This document shows positions 25,862 to 33,939 of a stretch of DNA of 64,000 nucleotides, in pieces. A program made the position numbers and the translations under genes. The number at the start of each line of letters is the position of its first letter. Position 1 is the first letter of the stretch. The DNA is from Gammaproteobacteria bacterium (GTDB taxonomy: Bacteria > Pseudomonadota > Gammaproteobacteria > Pseudomonadales > Pseudohongiellaceae), in NCBI GenBank assembly GCA_030654835.1, contig JAURWS010000007.1, forward strand, positions 1 to 64,000. Direction: 5' to 3'. Under the pieces are notes generated by a model, which did not search any database, had not been told where the DNA came from, and saw nothing but the letters and a program-made list of their open reading frames with translations.

Positions 25862-26983
25862 ATGTCAGTGCAATTCTCCAAGGGCCTCGAAGACGTCATC
25901 GCAGATCAGACCAGTATCAGTAATGTTGAAGGCGATCTGGGCCGTCTCAGTTATCGTGGCTATACCATCGAACAACTCGTCACTCTCAGCTTCACCCGCG
26001 TCGTATGGCTGGTACTGTTCGGAGAGCTGGCAACTTCGGAACAAGAACAGCAACTGGAAAAATTCCTGCAGGCCAATGGCGAACTGAGTGGCAGTGAACT
26101 GAACATTCTCGCCGCCCTGCCACGCCAGTTGCACACCATGCGCATGCTGCAGTCCATGATTCCGGTGCTCGATACCACGCCGAAGGGCCCACAGGAACTG
26201 CCCTTCGCCAACAAAGAAGGGTACCGAGGGCTGGCTGTTGTGGCCAAAATCCCAACCCTGCTGGCCTCTTTCCGTCGTCTGCAACTGAACGACAAGCTGC
26301 CGGTGTTCAACGCCAGCAAGCCATACCTGAATAACTTCCTGTCCATGTTCCACTCCAAGGACGCCTCTGCTGAGCACGTCCGCTGTCTGGAAATGCTGCA
26401 GATTCTGCAGCTGGAGCACAGCTTCAACGCCGGTACGTTCACCCTGCGCGTCGCGGCCAGCACACTGTCACCCGTGGAATCCGCGCTCTCCTCTGCCGTC
26501 GGTTCCCTGTATGGCACGCTGCATGGCGGTGCCGATGAAGCCGCACTGAACGAAGCCATCAAGGTCGGCACCCCGGCCAATGCCAGAGCGTATGTGGTGG
26601 ACCTGCTGGCCAACAAGGGCCGTCTGATGGGCATGGGCCATCGTGAATATACCAAGCTGGATCCCCGCGCCGCGATCCTCAAGCCGATGGCAGAGAAGCT
26701 CTGCAAAGGCACCGACTTCGAGAATGTATTCCTGACACTCAAGGAGATCGAGAAGGAGTTCAACGCCGAGATGCAGAAGAAGGGCAAGGAAGTCTGGGCC
26801 AATCTCGAGTTCTACAAGGGCCCCGTGAATCTCGCTATCGGCATCCCCGCGACCTACTTCACGGCGGGTTTCGCCATGGCTCGCAGCGTGGGCTGGCTGG
26901 CACACTTCCTCGAATCCCGTCTGGACAACAAGATCATGCGTCCAAGCGCGCTCTACATCGGCCCCGCCATCCGCTCACTCTGA
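25862..26983 (+). CDS. Citrate/2-methylcitrate synthase homologue with Asp-to-Glu active site
   Basis: A 373-residue type I citrate-synthase-fold protein, the size of the short bacterial and archaeal forms. It keeps LSYRGYTIEQL, the His region LEHSFNAGTFTLRVAAST, the catalytic His of GTLHGGADEAALNE, and GMGHREYTKLDPRA. The conserved catalytic Asp region, NVDFYS in E. coli-type enzymes and NLDFYS in PrpC, is NLEFYKG here, so Asp is Glu. The C-terminal GWLAHFLESR and RPSALYIGP are normal. Activity may be retained at a different rate or the substrate may differ. There are no prp genes nearby. A divergent LysR gene and a LysR-type box suggest conditional expression rather than housekeeping. Confidence 0.9.
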   Translation: MSVQFSKGLEDVIADQTSISNVEGDLGRLSYRGYTIEQLVTLSFTRVVWLVLFGELATSEQEQQLEKFLQANGELSGSELNILAALPRQLHTMRMLQSMIPVLDTTPKGPQELPFANKEGYRGLAVVAKIPTLLASFRRLQLNDKLPVFNASKPYLNNFLSMFHSKDASAEHVRCLEMLQILQLEHSFNAGTFTLRVAASTLSPVESALSSAVGSLYGTLHGGADEAALNEAIKVGTPANARAYVVDLLANKGRLMGMGHREYTKLDPRAAILKPMAEKLCKGTDFENVFLTLKEIEKEFNAEMQKKGKEVWANLEFYKGPVNLAIGIPATYFTAGFAMARSVGWLAHFLESRLDNKIMRPSALYIGPAIRSL

Positions 26984-26990
26984 ACCACTT

Positions 26991-27024
26991 CCGGGGCGCT
27001 CGTGGTCAACCCACCGCGCCCCGG
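26991..27024 (+). terminator. Stem-loop after citrate synthase
   Basis: CCGGGGCGC and GCGCCCCGG form nine exact pairs, with an inner GTGG/CCAC pairing. It begins seven bases after the citrate synthase stop codon. There is no T-run behind it, so it may stabilise the mRNA or slow polymerase rather than be a full intrinsic terminator. Confidence 0.55.
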
Positions 27025-27119
27025 CCAGTGTTCCCAACCGCAGACCGTCTGGCTATACTCGCGCCCATCCTTTCCGCATTGCCTGTATAGCGGGAACCCA
27101 ATCAGGAAGCGCGCACACC

Positions 27120-27488
27120 ATGGCCAATATCTTCATCGCCGACGATGACCAGCTGGTGATCGACCTGATCAGCTTTCGTCTGCAGCGCCGTGGTCACACC
27201 GTCAGCGGGGCCACCGACGGCGAGCTGGCACTGGAGGCCATTCTCCACCAGCCCCCCGATCTCATCATCCTCGACTACGTGATGCCCGTCCTCAATGGCC
27301 CCGACATCATTGCCGCACTCAAGGCCGAGTCCGCTACTGCAAACATCCCCGTGCTGATCCTGGCGGCACAGTGGCGCGAGCGGGACGTCATGGAGGCTCT
27401 CGATCTCGGCGTTACCGATTACATGACCAAACCGTTCTCCCCCGAAGAACTCATATTCCGCGTCGAACGAGCCTTGAAAATCCGATGA
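27120..27488 (+). CDS. Single-domain response regulator receiver
   Basis: A 122-residue receiver domain with no output domain. It has the acidic pocket IADDDQ at residues 6-9, the phospho-acceptor Asp in LIILDYVMPVLNG, and Lys in DYMTKPFSPEEL. The Thr/Ser that normally ends strand four (as in LTA) is Ala here (LILAAQW), so the standard switch after phosphorylation is altered. The last codons overlap the start of the next gene (ATGA at 27485-27488). It is the first gene of the polysaccharide locus, so it probably regulates synthesis or export by protein contact. The kinase is not in the window. Confidence 0.9.
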   Translation: MANIFIADDDQLVIDLISFRLQRRGHTVSGATDGELALEAILHQPPDLIILDYVMPVLNGPDIIAALKAESATANIPVLILAAQWRERDVMEALDLGVTDYMTKPFSPEELIFRVERALKIR

Positions 27489-28849
27489 ATACAGTGCGTC
27501 GCAATGCCCTGTCCTGCCGTCCCTTCCTGCTGTGCGTCGTCATCAGTGGCGCTCTGGCTCTGGGATGCAGCACTGCCATGGCCCAGAGCGTCGATTATGA
27601 CTCCCTGCTGCAAACGGCAATCGGCCAGCGCAATGCCGGCAACATGCCAGCGGCGGAGCAGACCTTTCGACAAGCCTGGGAAATTGCCGACAACAAAAGC
27701 GAGGCCGCCTATCTTCTGGCGCTGGTGATTGCGTTTCAGGACCGCTATGAGGAAGCCATTACTCTGCTGGATGCCACGCTGATCGACTATCCGCAGGACA
27801 CCAACCTGCTGCTGGCCAAAGCTCGGGTGCGCTCCTATCAAGGCCTCCTGCAGGAGGCTGGTGATCTAGCAGAGAGAATTCTCGCGGCGCAGCCGCAGAA
27901 CCAGGAGGCTCGCAATCTGACAGCACGGATCGCGCTCTATCAGCGTCGACCCGCCTACGCCAAGATGCTGCTTGAAGACGTCCTCGCCAGCTCACCGAAT
28001 GATCTGGAAGCCCTCACCGGGCTTTACGATGCCGAATTGGCACTGGGCAACAATGAACAGGCGAGCACCGTGCTGGCGCGTGCCGCCAGCGTTTCACCCA
28101 CGCACATCGATGTCCTCAGCCGCCAAGGTGCCGCCGCTCAACCCGGCATCCCCATGCATGCCTGGATCACCGGCTTTGAACGCAGCCGCACCGACGGTTT
28201 CAGCTCGCACTGGAACGATCGCTTCCTTGAATACCGGCATCGTTACAACCTGCGCACCGAGCAGTCTCTGCGCATCAGCCACAACCACCGTTTCGGAGAA
28301 CACGACACTTCCATCGAGTCCAGCCTGTTGCTGTGGCAACAGAGTTCCACACCGCTGGAACTGACTCTGGGCGCGACCCCGGATGCCGATTTTTCCGCTA
28401 CCCGCAGCGCACGCGCCGCCATCAGCACGCGACTGAGTGAGGGCAACGACCGGATCGGCAGCACCGTGATGAGTGCCAGCGCGCAGGGAGCCCGCTACCG
28501 CACCGGCAACATCGCGCGGCTGGGCTTCGATCTGGAACATTACCTGCGCAACACCGACGCCTGGTTCACGCTGGGCGCAGGCATGGTGCGCGATGAAAAC
28601 AAGACCAACATCGGTGGCTGGCGCCTGGGAGCCAACTGGCAATCCACTGCCAATCTGCGCGTCGGCATAGGCTACAGCGAGGGTGCGGAGACGGAGAATG
28701 GGATCACCAGCGACACCAGCAGCACCAGTGGTTACATCACCTATCGCCTCGGCACCAGCTGGCAGATGCAACTGAACCTGAGTCAGAGTCGGCGCGAGAA
28801 TTCCTATACGCGGGATAGCACCGCCCTCACACTGCAATACCGATACTAG
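27485..28849 (+). CDS. TPR plus YaiO-family outer-membrane beta-barrel protein
   Basis: A 454-residue exported protein. The leader MNTVRRNALSC to CSTAMAQS (cleavage after about residue 34) is clear. Residues about 38-220 form TPR-like helical pairs (YEEAITLLDATLIDYPQDT, KMLLEDVLASSPNDLEAL, NEQASTVLARAASVSPT). The last 220 residues are alternating amphipathic strands ending in an aromatic residue (TALTLQYRY), as expected for a C-terminal beta-barrel of the YaiO/PgaA-like type. This TPR-plus-barrel layout is that of export porins for synthase-dependent polysaccharides. The start at 27485 overlaps the receiver gene by four bases. Confidence 0.85.
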   Translation: MNTVRRNALSCRPFLLCVVISGALALGCSTAMAQSVDYDSLLQTAIGQRNAGNMPAAEQTFRQAWEIADNKSEAAYLLALVIAFQDRYEEAITLLDATLIDYPQDTNLLLAKARVRSYQGLLQEAGDLAERILAAQPQNQEARNLTARIALYQRRPAYAKMLLEDVLASSPNDLEALTGLYDAELALGNNEQASTVLARAASVSPTHIDVLSRQGAAAQPGIPMHAWITGFERSRTDGFSSHWNDRFLEYRHRYNLRTEQSLRISHNHRFGEHDTSIESSLLLWQQSSTPLELTLGATPDADFSATRSARAAISTRLSEGNDRIGSTVMSASAQGARYRTGNIARLGFDLEHYLRNTDAWFTLGAGMVRDENKTNIGGWRLGANWQSTANLRVGIGYSEGAETENGITSDTSSTSGYITYRLGTSWQMQLNLSQSRRENSYTRDSTALTLQYRY

Positions 28850-28883
28850 CGGCCGCGACCGGACGAATAGAGAGAGCAGGTAC

Positions 28884-30020
28884 ATGAATCTACTGCAGTT
28901 CATCTGGTGGACGAGCCTCGTGCTGGCCCTGTCCTCCCTGATGGTCATGGTGGTGTTGGTGCTCAGGCGCATGCGCGATGAGCGACGCGCCCGCCAGGAG
29001 CAGCATGTCCGCAGCGTCATCCAGAAGATTCTATTCAACTATATGGATTCCGACTGGATGAGTGGCCAGAAGGATCTGAACAACCTGATGAACATGAATC
29101 GAGCGGCACAACACGTCCTGCGTAAACTGACCATCGATCTGTGTCACCTCATCCAGGGCCAGGAACGCCAGCAGCTGACCTCGTTGCTCACCCGCTCCGG
29201 CTTCCGCAACGAGTGTGTGCGAGATCTGCGCAGCAGGATCGTCGAGGACCGCCGCTCCGCCGCCAGTGCGTTGCAGCTGTTCAGCGATACCACCACCGAG
29301 CAGGCCCTGCTGGCGGCATTGGACGACGACGATGGACACGTCCGGCTCGCGGCGGCCAGCTCTTTGAAGATGATCAATGCCCTGCCCGATCTGCGGATAC
29401 TGATCAGCAAACTGGAAGAGAAAGATGTACTCGCCTCACGAGACGTCAGAACGCTGTTCCGGGACATGGCGCGCCGCAAACCGCTTGCCCTCAGGCAATT
29501 GGCGGCTGACTCCGGCAACGACACACAGCTGAAGATTGTGCTCGCCGATGCGATGTCGGAAACGAGCGATTTCCGCGTGCTGGAAGATCTGTATCGCTTC
29601 GCCAGCGACGACGATCTGGACGTTCGCACTACGGCACTGCGCTCGCTGGGCGCCCTGCAGCATCCGGACGCTTCAGCGGTGGTGGAGCACTCGCTGAGCG
29701 ATGCGCAGTGGCAGGTCCGGGCGGTCGCGGCCGGTGCCGCCGGACAGATAGGACTGGAGTATCTCGTCCCGCAGCTGACCAGACTGCTCGATGACGACAG
29801 CTGGTGGGTGCGCTTTCGCAGCGCCGAGGCGCTCTCGGATCTCGGGGCGACCGGCCAGCAGGCGCTACGGGAGCGCGCCGCGACCATCAACAGCGTCAAT
29901 GACAACGCGGGAGGACGCATGGCCGCCCTGGTGCTCGACGAACATGGTCTCCACGAACTGGTGCCTTTCGCCGATGCGGATCAGGCTGCGTCTGTCAGCC
30001 AGGGGCCCATTCATGCTTGA
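28884..30020 (+). CDS. Membrane-anchored HEAT-repeat protein
   Basis: A 378-residue protein. A single N-terminal membrane helix (residues 8-27, VLALSSLMVMVVLVL) is followed by a basic stretch and a cytoplasmic or periplasmic helical domain. HEAT/PBS-type repeats run from about residue 125: EQALLAALDDDDGHVRLAAA, FASDDDLDVRTTALRSLGAL, HSLSDAQWQVRAVAAGAAGQ, RLLDDDSWWVRFRSAEALSD. Such repeats make protein-contact scaffolds. It sits between the beta-barrel and glycosyltransferase genes, and its stop overlaps the glycosyltransferase start by eight bases. I infer that it is the link of the inner-membrane synthase to regulators or to the outer-membrane porin. Confidence 0.85.
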   Translation: MNLLQFIWWTSLVLALSSLMVMVVLVLRRMRDERRARQEQHVRSVIQKILFNYMDSDWMSGQKDLNNLMNMNRAAQHVLRKLTIDLCHLIQGQERQQLTSLLTRSGFRNECVRDLRSRIVEDRRSAASALQLFSDTTTEQALLAALDDDDGHVRLAAASSLKMINALPDLRILISKLEEKDVLASRDVRTLFRDMARRKPLALRQLAADSGNDTQLKIVLADAMSETSDFRVLEDLYRFASDDDLDVRTTALRSLGALQHPDASAVVEHSLSDAQWQVRAVAAGAAGQIGLEYLVPQLTRLLDDDSWWVRFRSAEALSDLGATGQQALRERAATINSVNDNAGGRMAALVLDEHGLHELVPFADADQAASVSQGPIHA

Positions 30021-31449
30021 GCAACTCGCTGTGAGGATCGTACAGTGGCTCGACACCAGCGCCGAGTGGGTCGTGGGTCTCGTCATCGTAGTCGGCGTCA
30101 CGCAGAACGTCATCTCCTTGATCCAACTGCTGGTGGCAACCCATGCCATGCGCCGCAGGAGCGAGACCGAGAACAGCGAAACCCTCTGGCAACAGCGCGC
30201 CCCCAGCGCGCCACCCATCTCCATGATCGCACCGGCATACAACGAATCTGCCAGTATCGTGGAGAGCACCCGCTCCATGCTCAGCATCCGCTATCCGCAT
30301 TGCGAAGTGCTGATCGTCAACGATGGTTCCAAGGATGACACGCTGCAGAAGCTGATCGACAACTTCGCCCTGCGCCCGAGCGCCAGAGACTTCGAGATCA
30401 TCACGCCCCACAAGCCGATCCGGCAGATCTACCAGTCGCGCAAGTATCCCAGCCTGATCGTCATCGACAAGGAGAACGGCGGCAAGGCGGACGCTCTCAA
30501 CGCTGGCATCAACATCTGTCGTTCGCCGCTGTTCTGTTCGGTGGACGCGGATTCGATGCTGGAAGCCGACGCCCTGCTGCATGCGGTACAACCTTTTCTG
30601 AGCAAGCCCGACACGGTGATCGCGGTCGGGGGCACCATCCGCGTGGCCAACGGCTGTCGCGTGCGCGGTGGCAAGGTCGTCAGCGTCGGGCTGCCGCGCG
30701 ATCTGCTGCCGATGCTGCAGACCGTGGAGTACACCCGCGCCTTCCTGATCGCCCGCGTCGCCATGAGTGAGCTGGGGGTGCTGACGATGATCTCCGGCGC
30801 CTTCGGCATCTTCAGCCGCCCGGCGGCAATCGCAGTGGGCGGCTACGACACCAACACGGTAGGCGAGGACTACGAGCTGGTGATGCGCATGCATCGCTAT
30901 CATCAGGAACAGCGCATTCCCTATGAGATCGTCACGGTGGCCGAACCGGTGTGCTGGACCGAGGCACCCAATACCCTGCGGGTGTTGTCGCGTCAGCGCA
31001 AACGCTGGCAGCGCGGTTCTCTGGAGACTTTCTTCCGGCATATACGCATGCTTGGCAATCCACGCTATGGTCGGATCGGCATGATCGCCATGCCGTTTTC
31101 CCTGCTGGTGGATGTGCTGGGCCCACCTGTGGAAGTGCTCGGCTGTATGCTGGTGCCGGTGTTGTGGATATCCGGACTACTTAACCCGGATTTCGCGCTG
31201 GCCTTCCTCGCGCTCACCTTCGTGTTCGGCGTCTTCATCAGTGCGGGATCGCTGGCACTGGAAGAAATTTCCTTGCATCGCATTCCCAAGGCCAAAGATC
31301 TGCTGCGGCTCATTTTCGGCATCTTCATCGAGAATTTCGGTTACCGACAATTGAACAATATCTGGCGCATCCAGGGTTGGTGGGAATTTCTGCGCAAGAA
31401 GAAGAGCTGGGGCGAGATGACTCGCACCGGTTTCCAATCCTCGCGCTGA
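30013..31449 (+). CDS. Processive family 2 glycosyltransferase (polysaccharide synthase-like)
   Basis: A 478-residue inner-membrane GT2. One helix (residues about 17-42) precedes the catalytic domain. Motifs: SMIAPAYNESASIV (nucleotide binding), LIVNDGSKDDTL, the DxD-like SVDADSMLEADAL, VGEDYELVMRMH (catalytic base Asp), and QRKRWQRG (QxxRW), together the signature of BcsA/PgaC-type synthases. Three or four helices follow from about residue 345. There is no PilZ or other c-di-GMP domain. Start at 30013, overlapping the HEAT gene. With the upstream TPR/beta-barrel protein it resembles the NfrA/NfrB, PgaA/PgaC and YaiO/YaiP pairs. The sugar is unknown. Confidence 0.9.
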   Translation: MLEQLAVRIVQWLDTSAEWVVGLVIVVGVTQNVISLIQLLVATHAMRRRSETENSETLWQQRAPSAPPISMIAPAYNESASIVESTRSMLSIRYPHCEVLIVNDGSKDDTLQKLIDNFALRPSARDFEIITPHKPIRQIYQSRKYPSLIVIDKENGGKADALNAGINICRSPLFCSVDADSMLEADALLHAVQPFLSKPDTVIAVGGTIRVANGCRVRGGKVVSVGLPRDLLPMLQTVEYTRAFLIARVAMSELGVLTMISGAFGIFSRPAAIAVGGYDTNTVGEDYELVMRMHRYHQEQRIPYEIVTVAEPVCWTEAPNTLRVLSRQRKRWQRGSLETFFRHIRMLGNPRYGRIGMIAMPFSLLVDVLGPPVEVLGCMLVPVLWISGLLNPDFALAFLALTFVFGVFISAGSLALEEISLHRIPKAKDLLRLIFGIFIENFGYRQLNNIWRIQGWWEFLRKKKSWGEMTRTGFQSSR

Positions 31450-31466
31450 TAATTAACCGGAACTCC

Positions 31467-33806
31467 ATGATCATGCACAAATCTTCCCCAACGCTTGCAA
31501 CCAAGAGCCTCGTTTTGCTCGGCGGTGGCCACAGTCATCTGTCCGTGCTGATGGAACTGGCGAAAAAGCCTGTGCCCGGGCTCGAGGTGACCCTGGTCAC
31601 CCGTGACGTCGATACGCCTTATTCCGGCGCCCTGCCCGCTTACATCATGGGAACCTGCGGTGAGGATGACCTCTACATCGATCTACGGCCGCTGGCACAG
31701 ATGGCCGGCGCAAGGCTGATTCACGCCAGCGTCGAGCGCATCGATCTGGAGACGCGACAGCTGCACTGCGCGGGCAGGCCTGCACTTGGCTTCGACATGC
31801 TGTCGATCAACATTGGTTCGCGTCCGGCAACAGGCACGCTGCCCGGTGCCGAAGAGTTCGCCGTTGCGGTAAAGCCCATTCCAGAATTTCTGCAGCAGTG
31901 GGGAGACATGCAGCATCAGGCGATGACAGCGCTGAGAGAGGGTCGCCCCTACACGCTCGCCGTTGTCGGCGGAGGCCCGGCGAGTGTGGAGCTGGCTTGC
32001 GCGATGCAGACTCGTCTGCTGGACAATGCACGAGCCTCTTCAGAAACTCCTGCAGGAAAACCTCTTGATGCCACCACACTGATCCGCGTCGTGCTGCTGA
32101 CCAGCAGTGCCTCCCTGGTCACGAGTCACAATGCCGCGACGCAGACGCGGGCCATGCAGACACTGCGAAGCAAGAGCATCAAGGTGCATCTGCAGCACAG
32201 CGTCAAGGCCATCGAGCGCGACACACTACTCTGGGAGGCAACGGGCGACGCCGCGCAAACCAATACTGAAACCTCCGGCCGCCTGCACGCCGATAGCATC
32301 GTCATTGCCACCGGCGCCACTGCACCGGCATGGCTGCAGCAGACCGGCCTCGCGCTCGACGTCGGCGGCTTCATCCGGGTCAACCAATCCCTGCAGTCGG
32401 TCAGCCATCCCGAAGTCTTCGCAGCGGGAGATATCGCCAGCATCGACGGTTTCCCACGCCCGCGCTCCGGTGTCTACGCCGTGCGCCACGGCATGCCACT
32501 GGCTGACAATCTGCGTCGTTACGCGCAGTGCAAGACGCTGCGCAAGTACACGCCGCAGCAGGACGCCCTCGCCTTGCTCAACACTGGCGACGGCGCCGCC
32601 ATCGCCACGCGTGGACAATGGTCCTGGCAGGGGCGCTGGGTCGGCGTTTGGAAAGACTGGATTGATCGGCGGTTTGTGGCGAAGTATCGGGATTTGCCGG
32701 GGCCGGTGGAGGGAGAGTCCGGGAAACGGACGTGGATGAAGAAAGGCATCGCGAGCGAGGCTCGCTCCCACAGGGGGGTGCGCTGTGCTGGGTGCGGAGG
32801 CAAGGTCGGCAGCGCGATGCTTCAGCAGGTGCTGCAGCAGGTGCATCCCTGCACCCATACCGATGTCATTTCGACCCATCTGAGCACCGAAGACTGCGCG
32901 ATGATCCACATCGACGAGACTCGTGTTCTGCTGCAGACCGTCGACCACTTTCGCGCCTTCATCAATGACCCTTACCTGTTCGCGCGCATCGCTACCGTTC
33001 ACTGTCTGAGTGACATTCACGCCATGGGCGCGACCGCGCATTCCGCTCTGGCCATCGTCAGCGTTCCGTACGCGGCGCCGCACCTCATGCAGGCCCGCCT
33101 GCTGGAAATCATGACGGGCTGCACCGAGGTGCTGAACGCTCACGACACGGCGCTGATCGGCGGCCACACCAGCGAGGCAGAGGAGCTGAGTTTCGGCCTC
33201 AGCGTCAATGGTTTCGTCCCGGCGGACCGGCTGCTGCGCAAGACCGGCGTGCGCGAAGGCGATGTGCTGATTCTCTGCAAACCGTTGGGCACCGGCACGC
33301 TGTTCGCCGCGGACATGCGCTGGCAGGCGCGGCAGCGCTGGATCAGCAATGCGCTTGAGCACATGCAGCAGTCCAATCAGCTGGCGGCGCAGGCGCTGGT
33401 TCGACATGGCGCTACCGCCTGTACGGACATCACCGGTTTCGGACTGCTCGGACATCTGCGGGAAATGATCGACCCAGAGGGCGCGCGCGTGTCGCTGTCG
33501 TTGTCTGCATTGCCGGTGCTGGATGGGGCGTTGACCTGTATTGAGCGCGGTTTGCTGAGCTCACTACACCCGGAGAACGCGCAGCACGGCAACCTTCTCG
33601 TTGACACGGCACGCTTCGTCACTTCGCCGCGCCTGCAGCTGCTCTATGACCCACAGACAGCCGGAGGGCTGCTCGCCAGCGTCCCCGCGACGCATGCCGA
33701 GGCCTGTCTCGTGGAACTGCAGGGCGCTGGCTATCGGGATGCCGTTGCGATCGGCACGGTCCTGACAACGAGTTCTTCCGCCGCTGCCGTGCAGCTGGTT
33801 GATTGA
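31467..33806 (+). CDS. selD: NADH dehydrogenase-like/selenide, water dikinase fusion (SelD)
   Basis: A 779-residue fusion. Residues about 14-400 are a pyridine nucleotide-disulfide oxidoreductase-like domain: VLLGGGHSHLSVL (FAD), AVVGGGPASVELA (NAD), and FAAGDIASIDGFPRPRSGVY. Residues about 436-779 are SelD: CAGCGGKVGSAML, STEDCAMI, SDIHAMGATAHSAL, IGGHTSEAEELSFGL, TDITGFGLLGHLREM, and DPQTAGGLL. The E. coli GAGCGCK site keeps the catalytic Cys and Lys, but the second Cys is Gly. SelD makes selenophosphate from selenide and ATP; the oxidoreductase part may supply reduced selenium. The linker is partly encoded by a REP palindrome (32748-32773). I begin at Met 31467; 31473 is an alternative. 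selA and selB are not in the window. Confidence 0.93.
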   Translation: MIMHKSSPTLATKSLVLLGGGHSHLSVLMELAKKPVPGLEVTLVTRDVDTPYSGALPAYIMGTCGEDDLYIDLRPLAQMAGARLIHASVERIDLETRQLHCAGRPALGFDMLSINIGSRPATGTLPGAEEFAVAVKPIPEFLQQWGDMQHQAMTALREGRPYTLAVVGGGPASVELACAMQTRLLDNARASSETPAGKPLDATTLIRVVLLTSSASLVTSHNAATQTRAMQTLRSKSIKVHLQHSVKAIERDTLLWEATGDAAQTNTETSGRLHADSIVIATGATAPAWLQQTGLALDVGGFIRVNQSLQSVSHPEVFAAGDIASIDGFPRPRSGVYAVRHGMPLADNLRRYAQCKTLRKYTPQQDALALLNTGDGAAIATRGQWSWQGRWVGVWKDWIDRRFVAKYRDLPGPVEGESGKRTWMKKGIASEARSHRGVRCAGCGGKVGSAMLQQVLQQVHPCTHTDVISTHLSTEDCAMIHIDETRVLLQTVDHFRAFINDPYLFARIATVHCLSDIHAMGATAHSALAIVSVPYAAPHLMQARLLEIMTGCTEVLNAHDTALIGGHTSEAEELSFGLSVNGFVPADRLLRKTGVREGDVLILCKPLGTGTLFAADMRWQARQRWISNALEHMQQSNQLAAQALVRHGATACTDITGFGLLGHLREMIDPEGARVSLSLSALPVLDGALTCIERGLLSSLHPENAQHGNLLVDTARFVTSPRLQLLYDPQTAGGLLASVPATHAEACLVELQGAGYRDAVAIGTVLTTSSSAAAVQLVD
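32748..32773. repeat. REP-like palindrome inside the selD fusion coding sequence
   Basis: The core GCGAGCGAGGCTCGCTCCCACAG... reads on the other strand as TGTGGGAGCGAGCCTCGCTC, the same family as the intergenic REP copies. It encodes the linker residues around IASEARSHR, between the oxidoreductase and SelD domains, and keeps the reading frame. Confidence 0.85.
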
Positions 33807-33939
33807 GGAGCGCTGGCACAGCCCTGTCGTCTGGATGTTGGGAGGACCGTCGGGTATAGTCGCGCGCGTTCGTTGCTGTACGGACAAAAGGTACAGACAG
33901 AAAATTCAGACTGGCAGCCGAGTCAGACGGGAGTTGGAG

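Noticed and set aside
32226-33455. A 409-codon minus-strand frame
   Set aside because: Antisense shadow of the SelD fusion; no ribosome site or domain.
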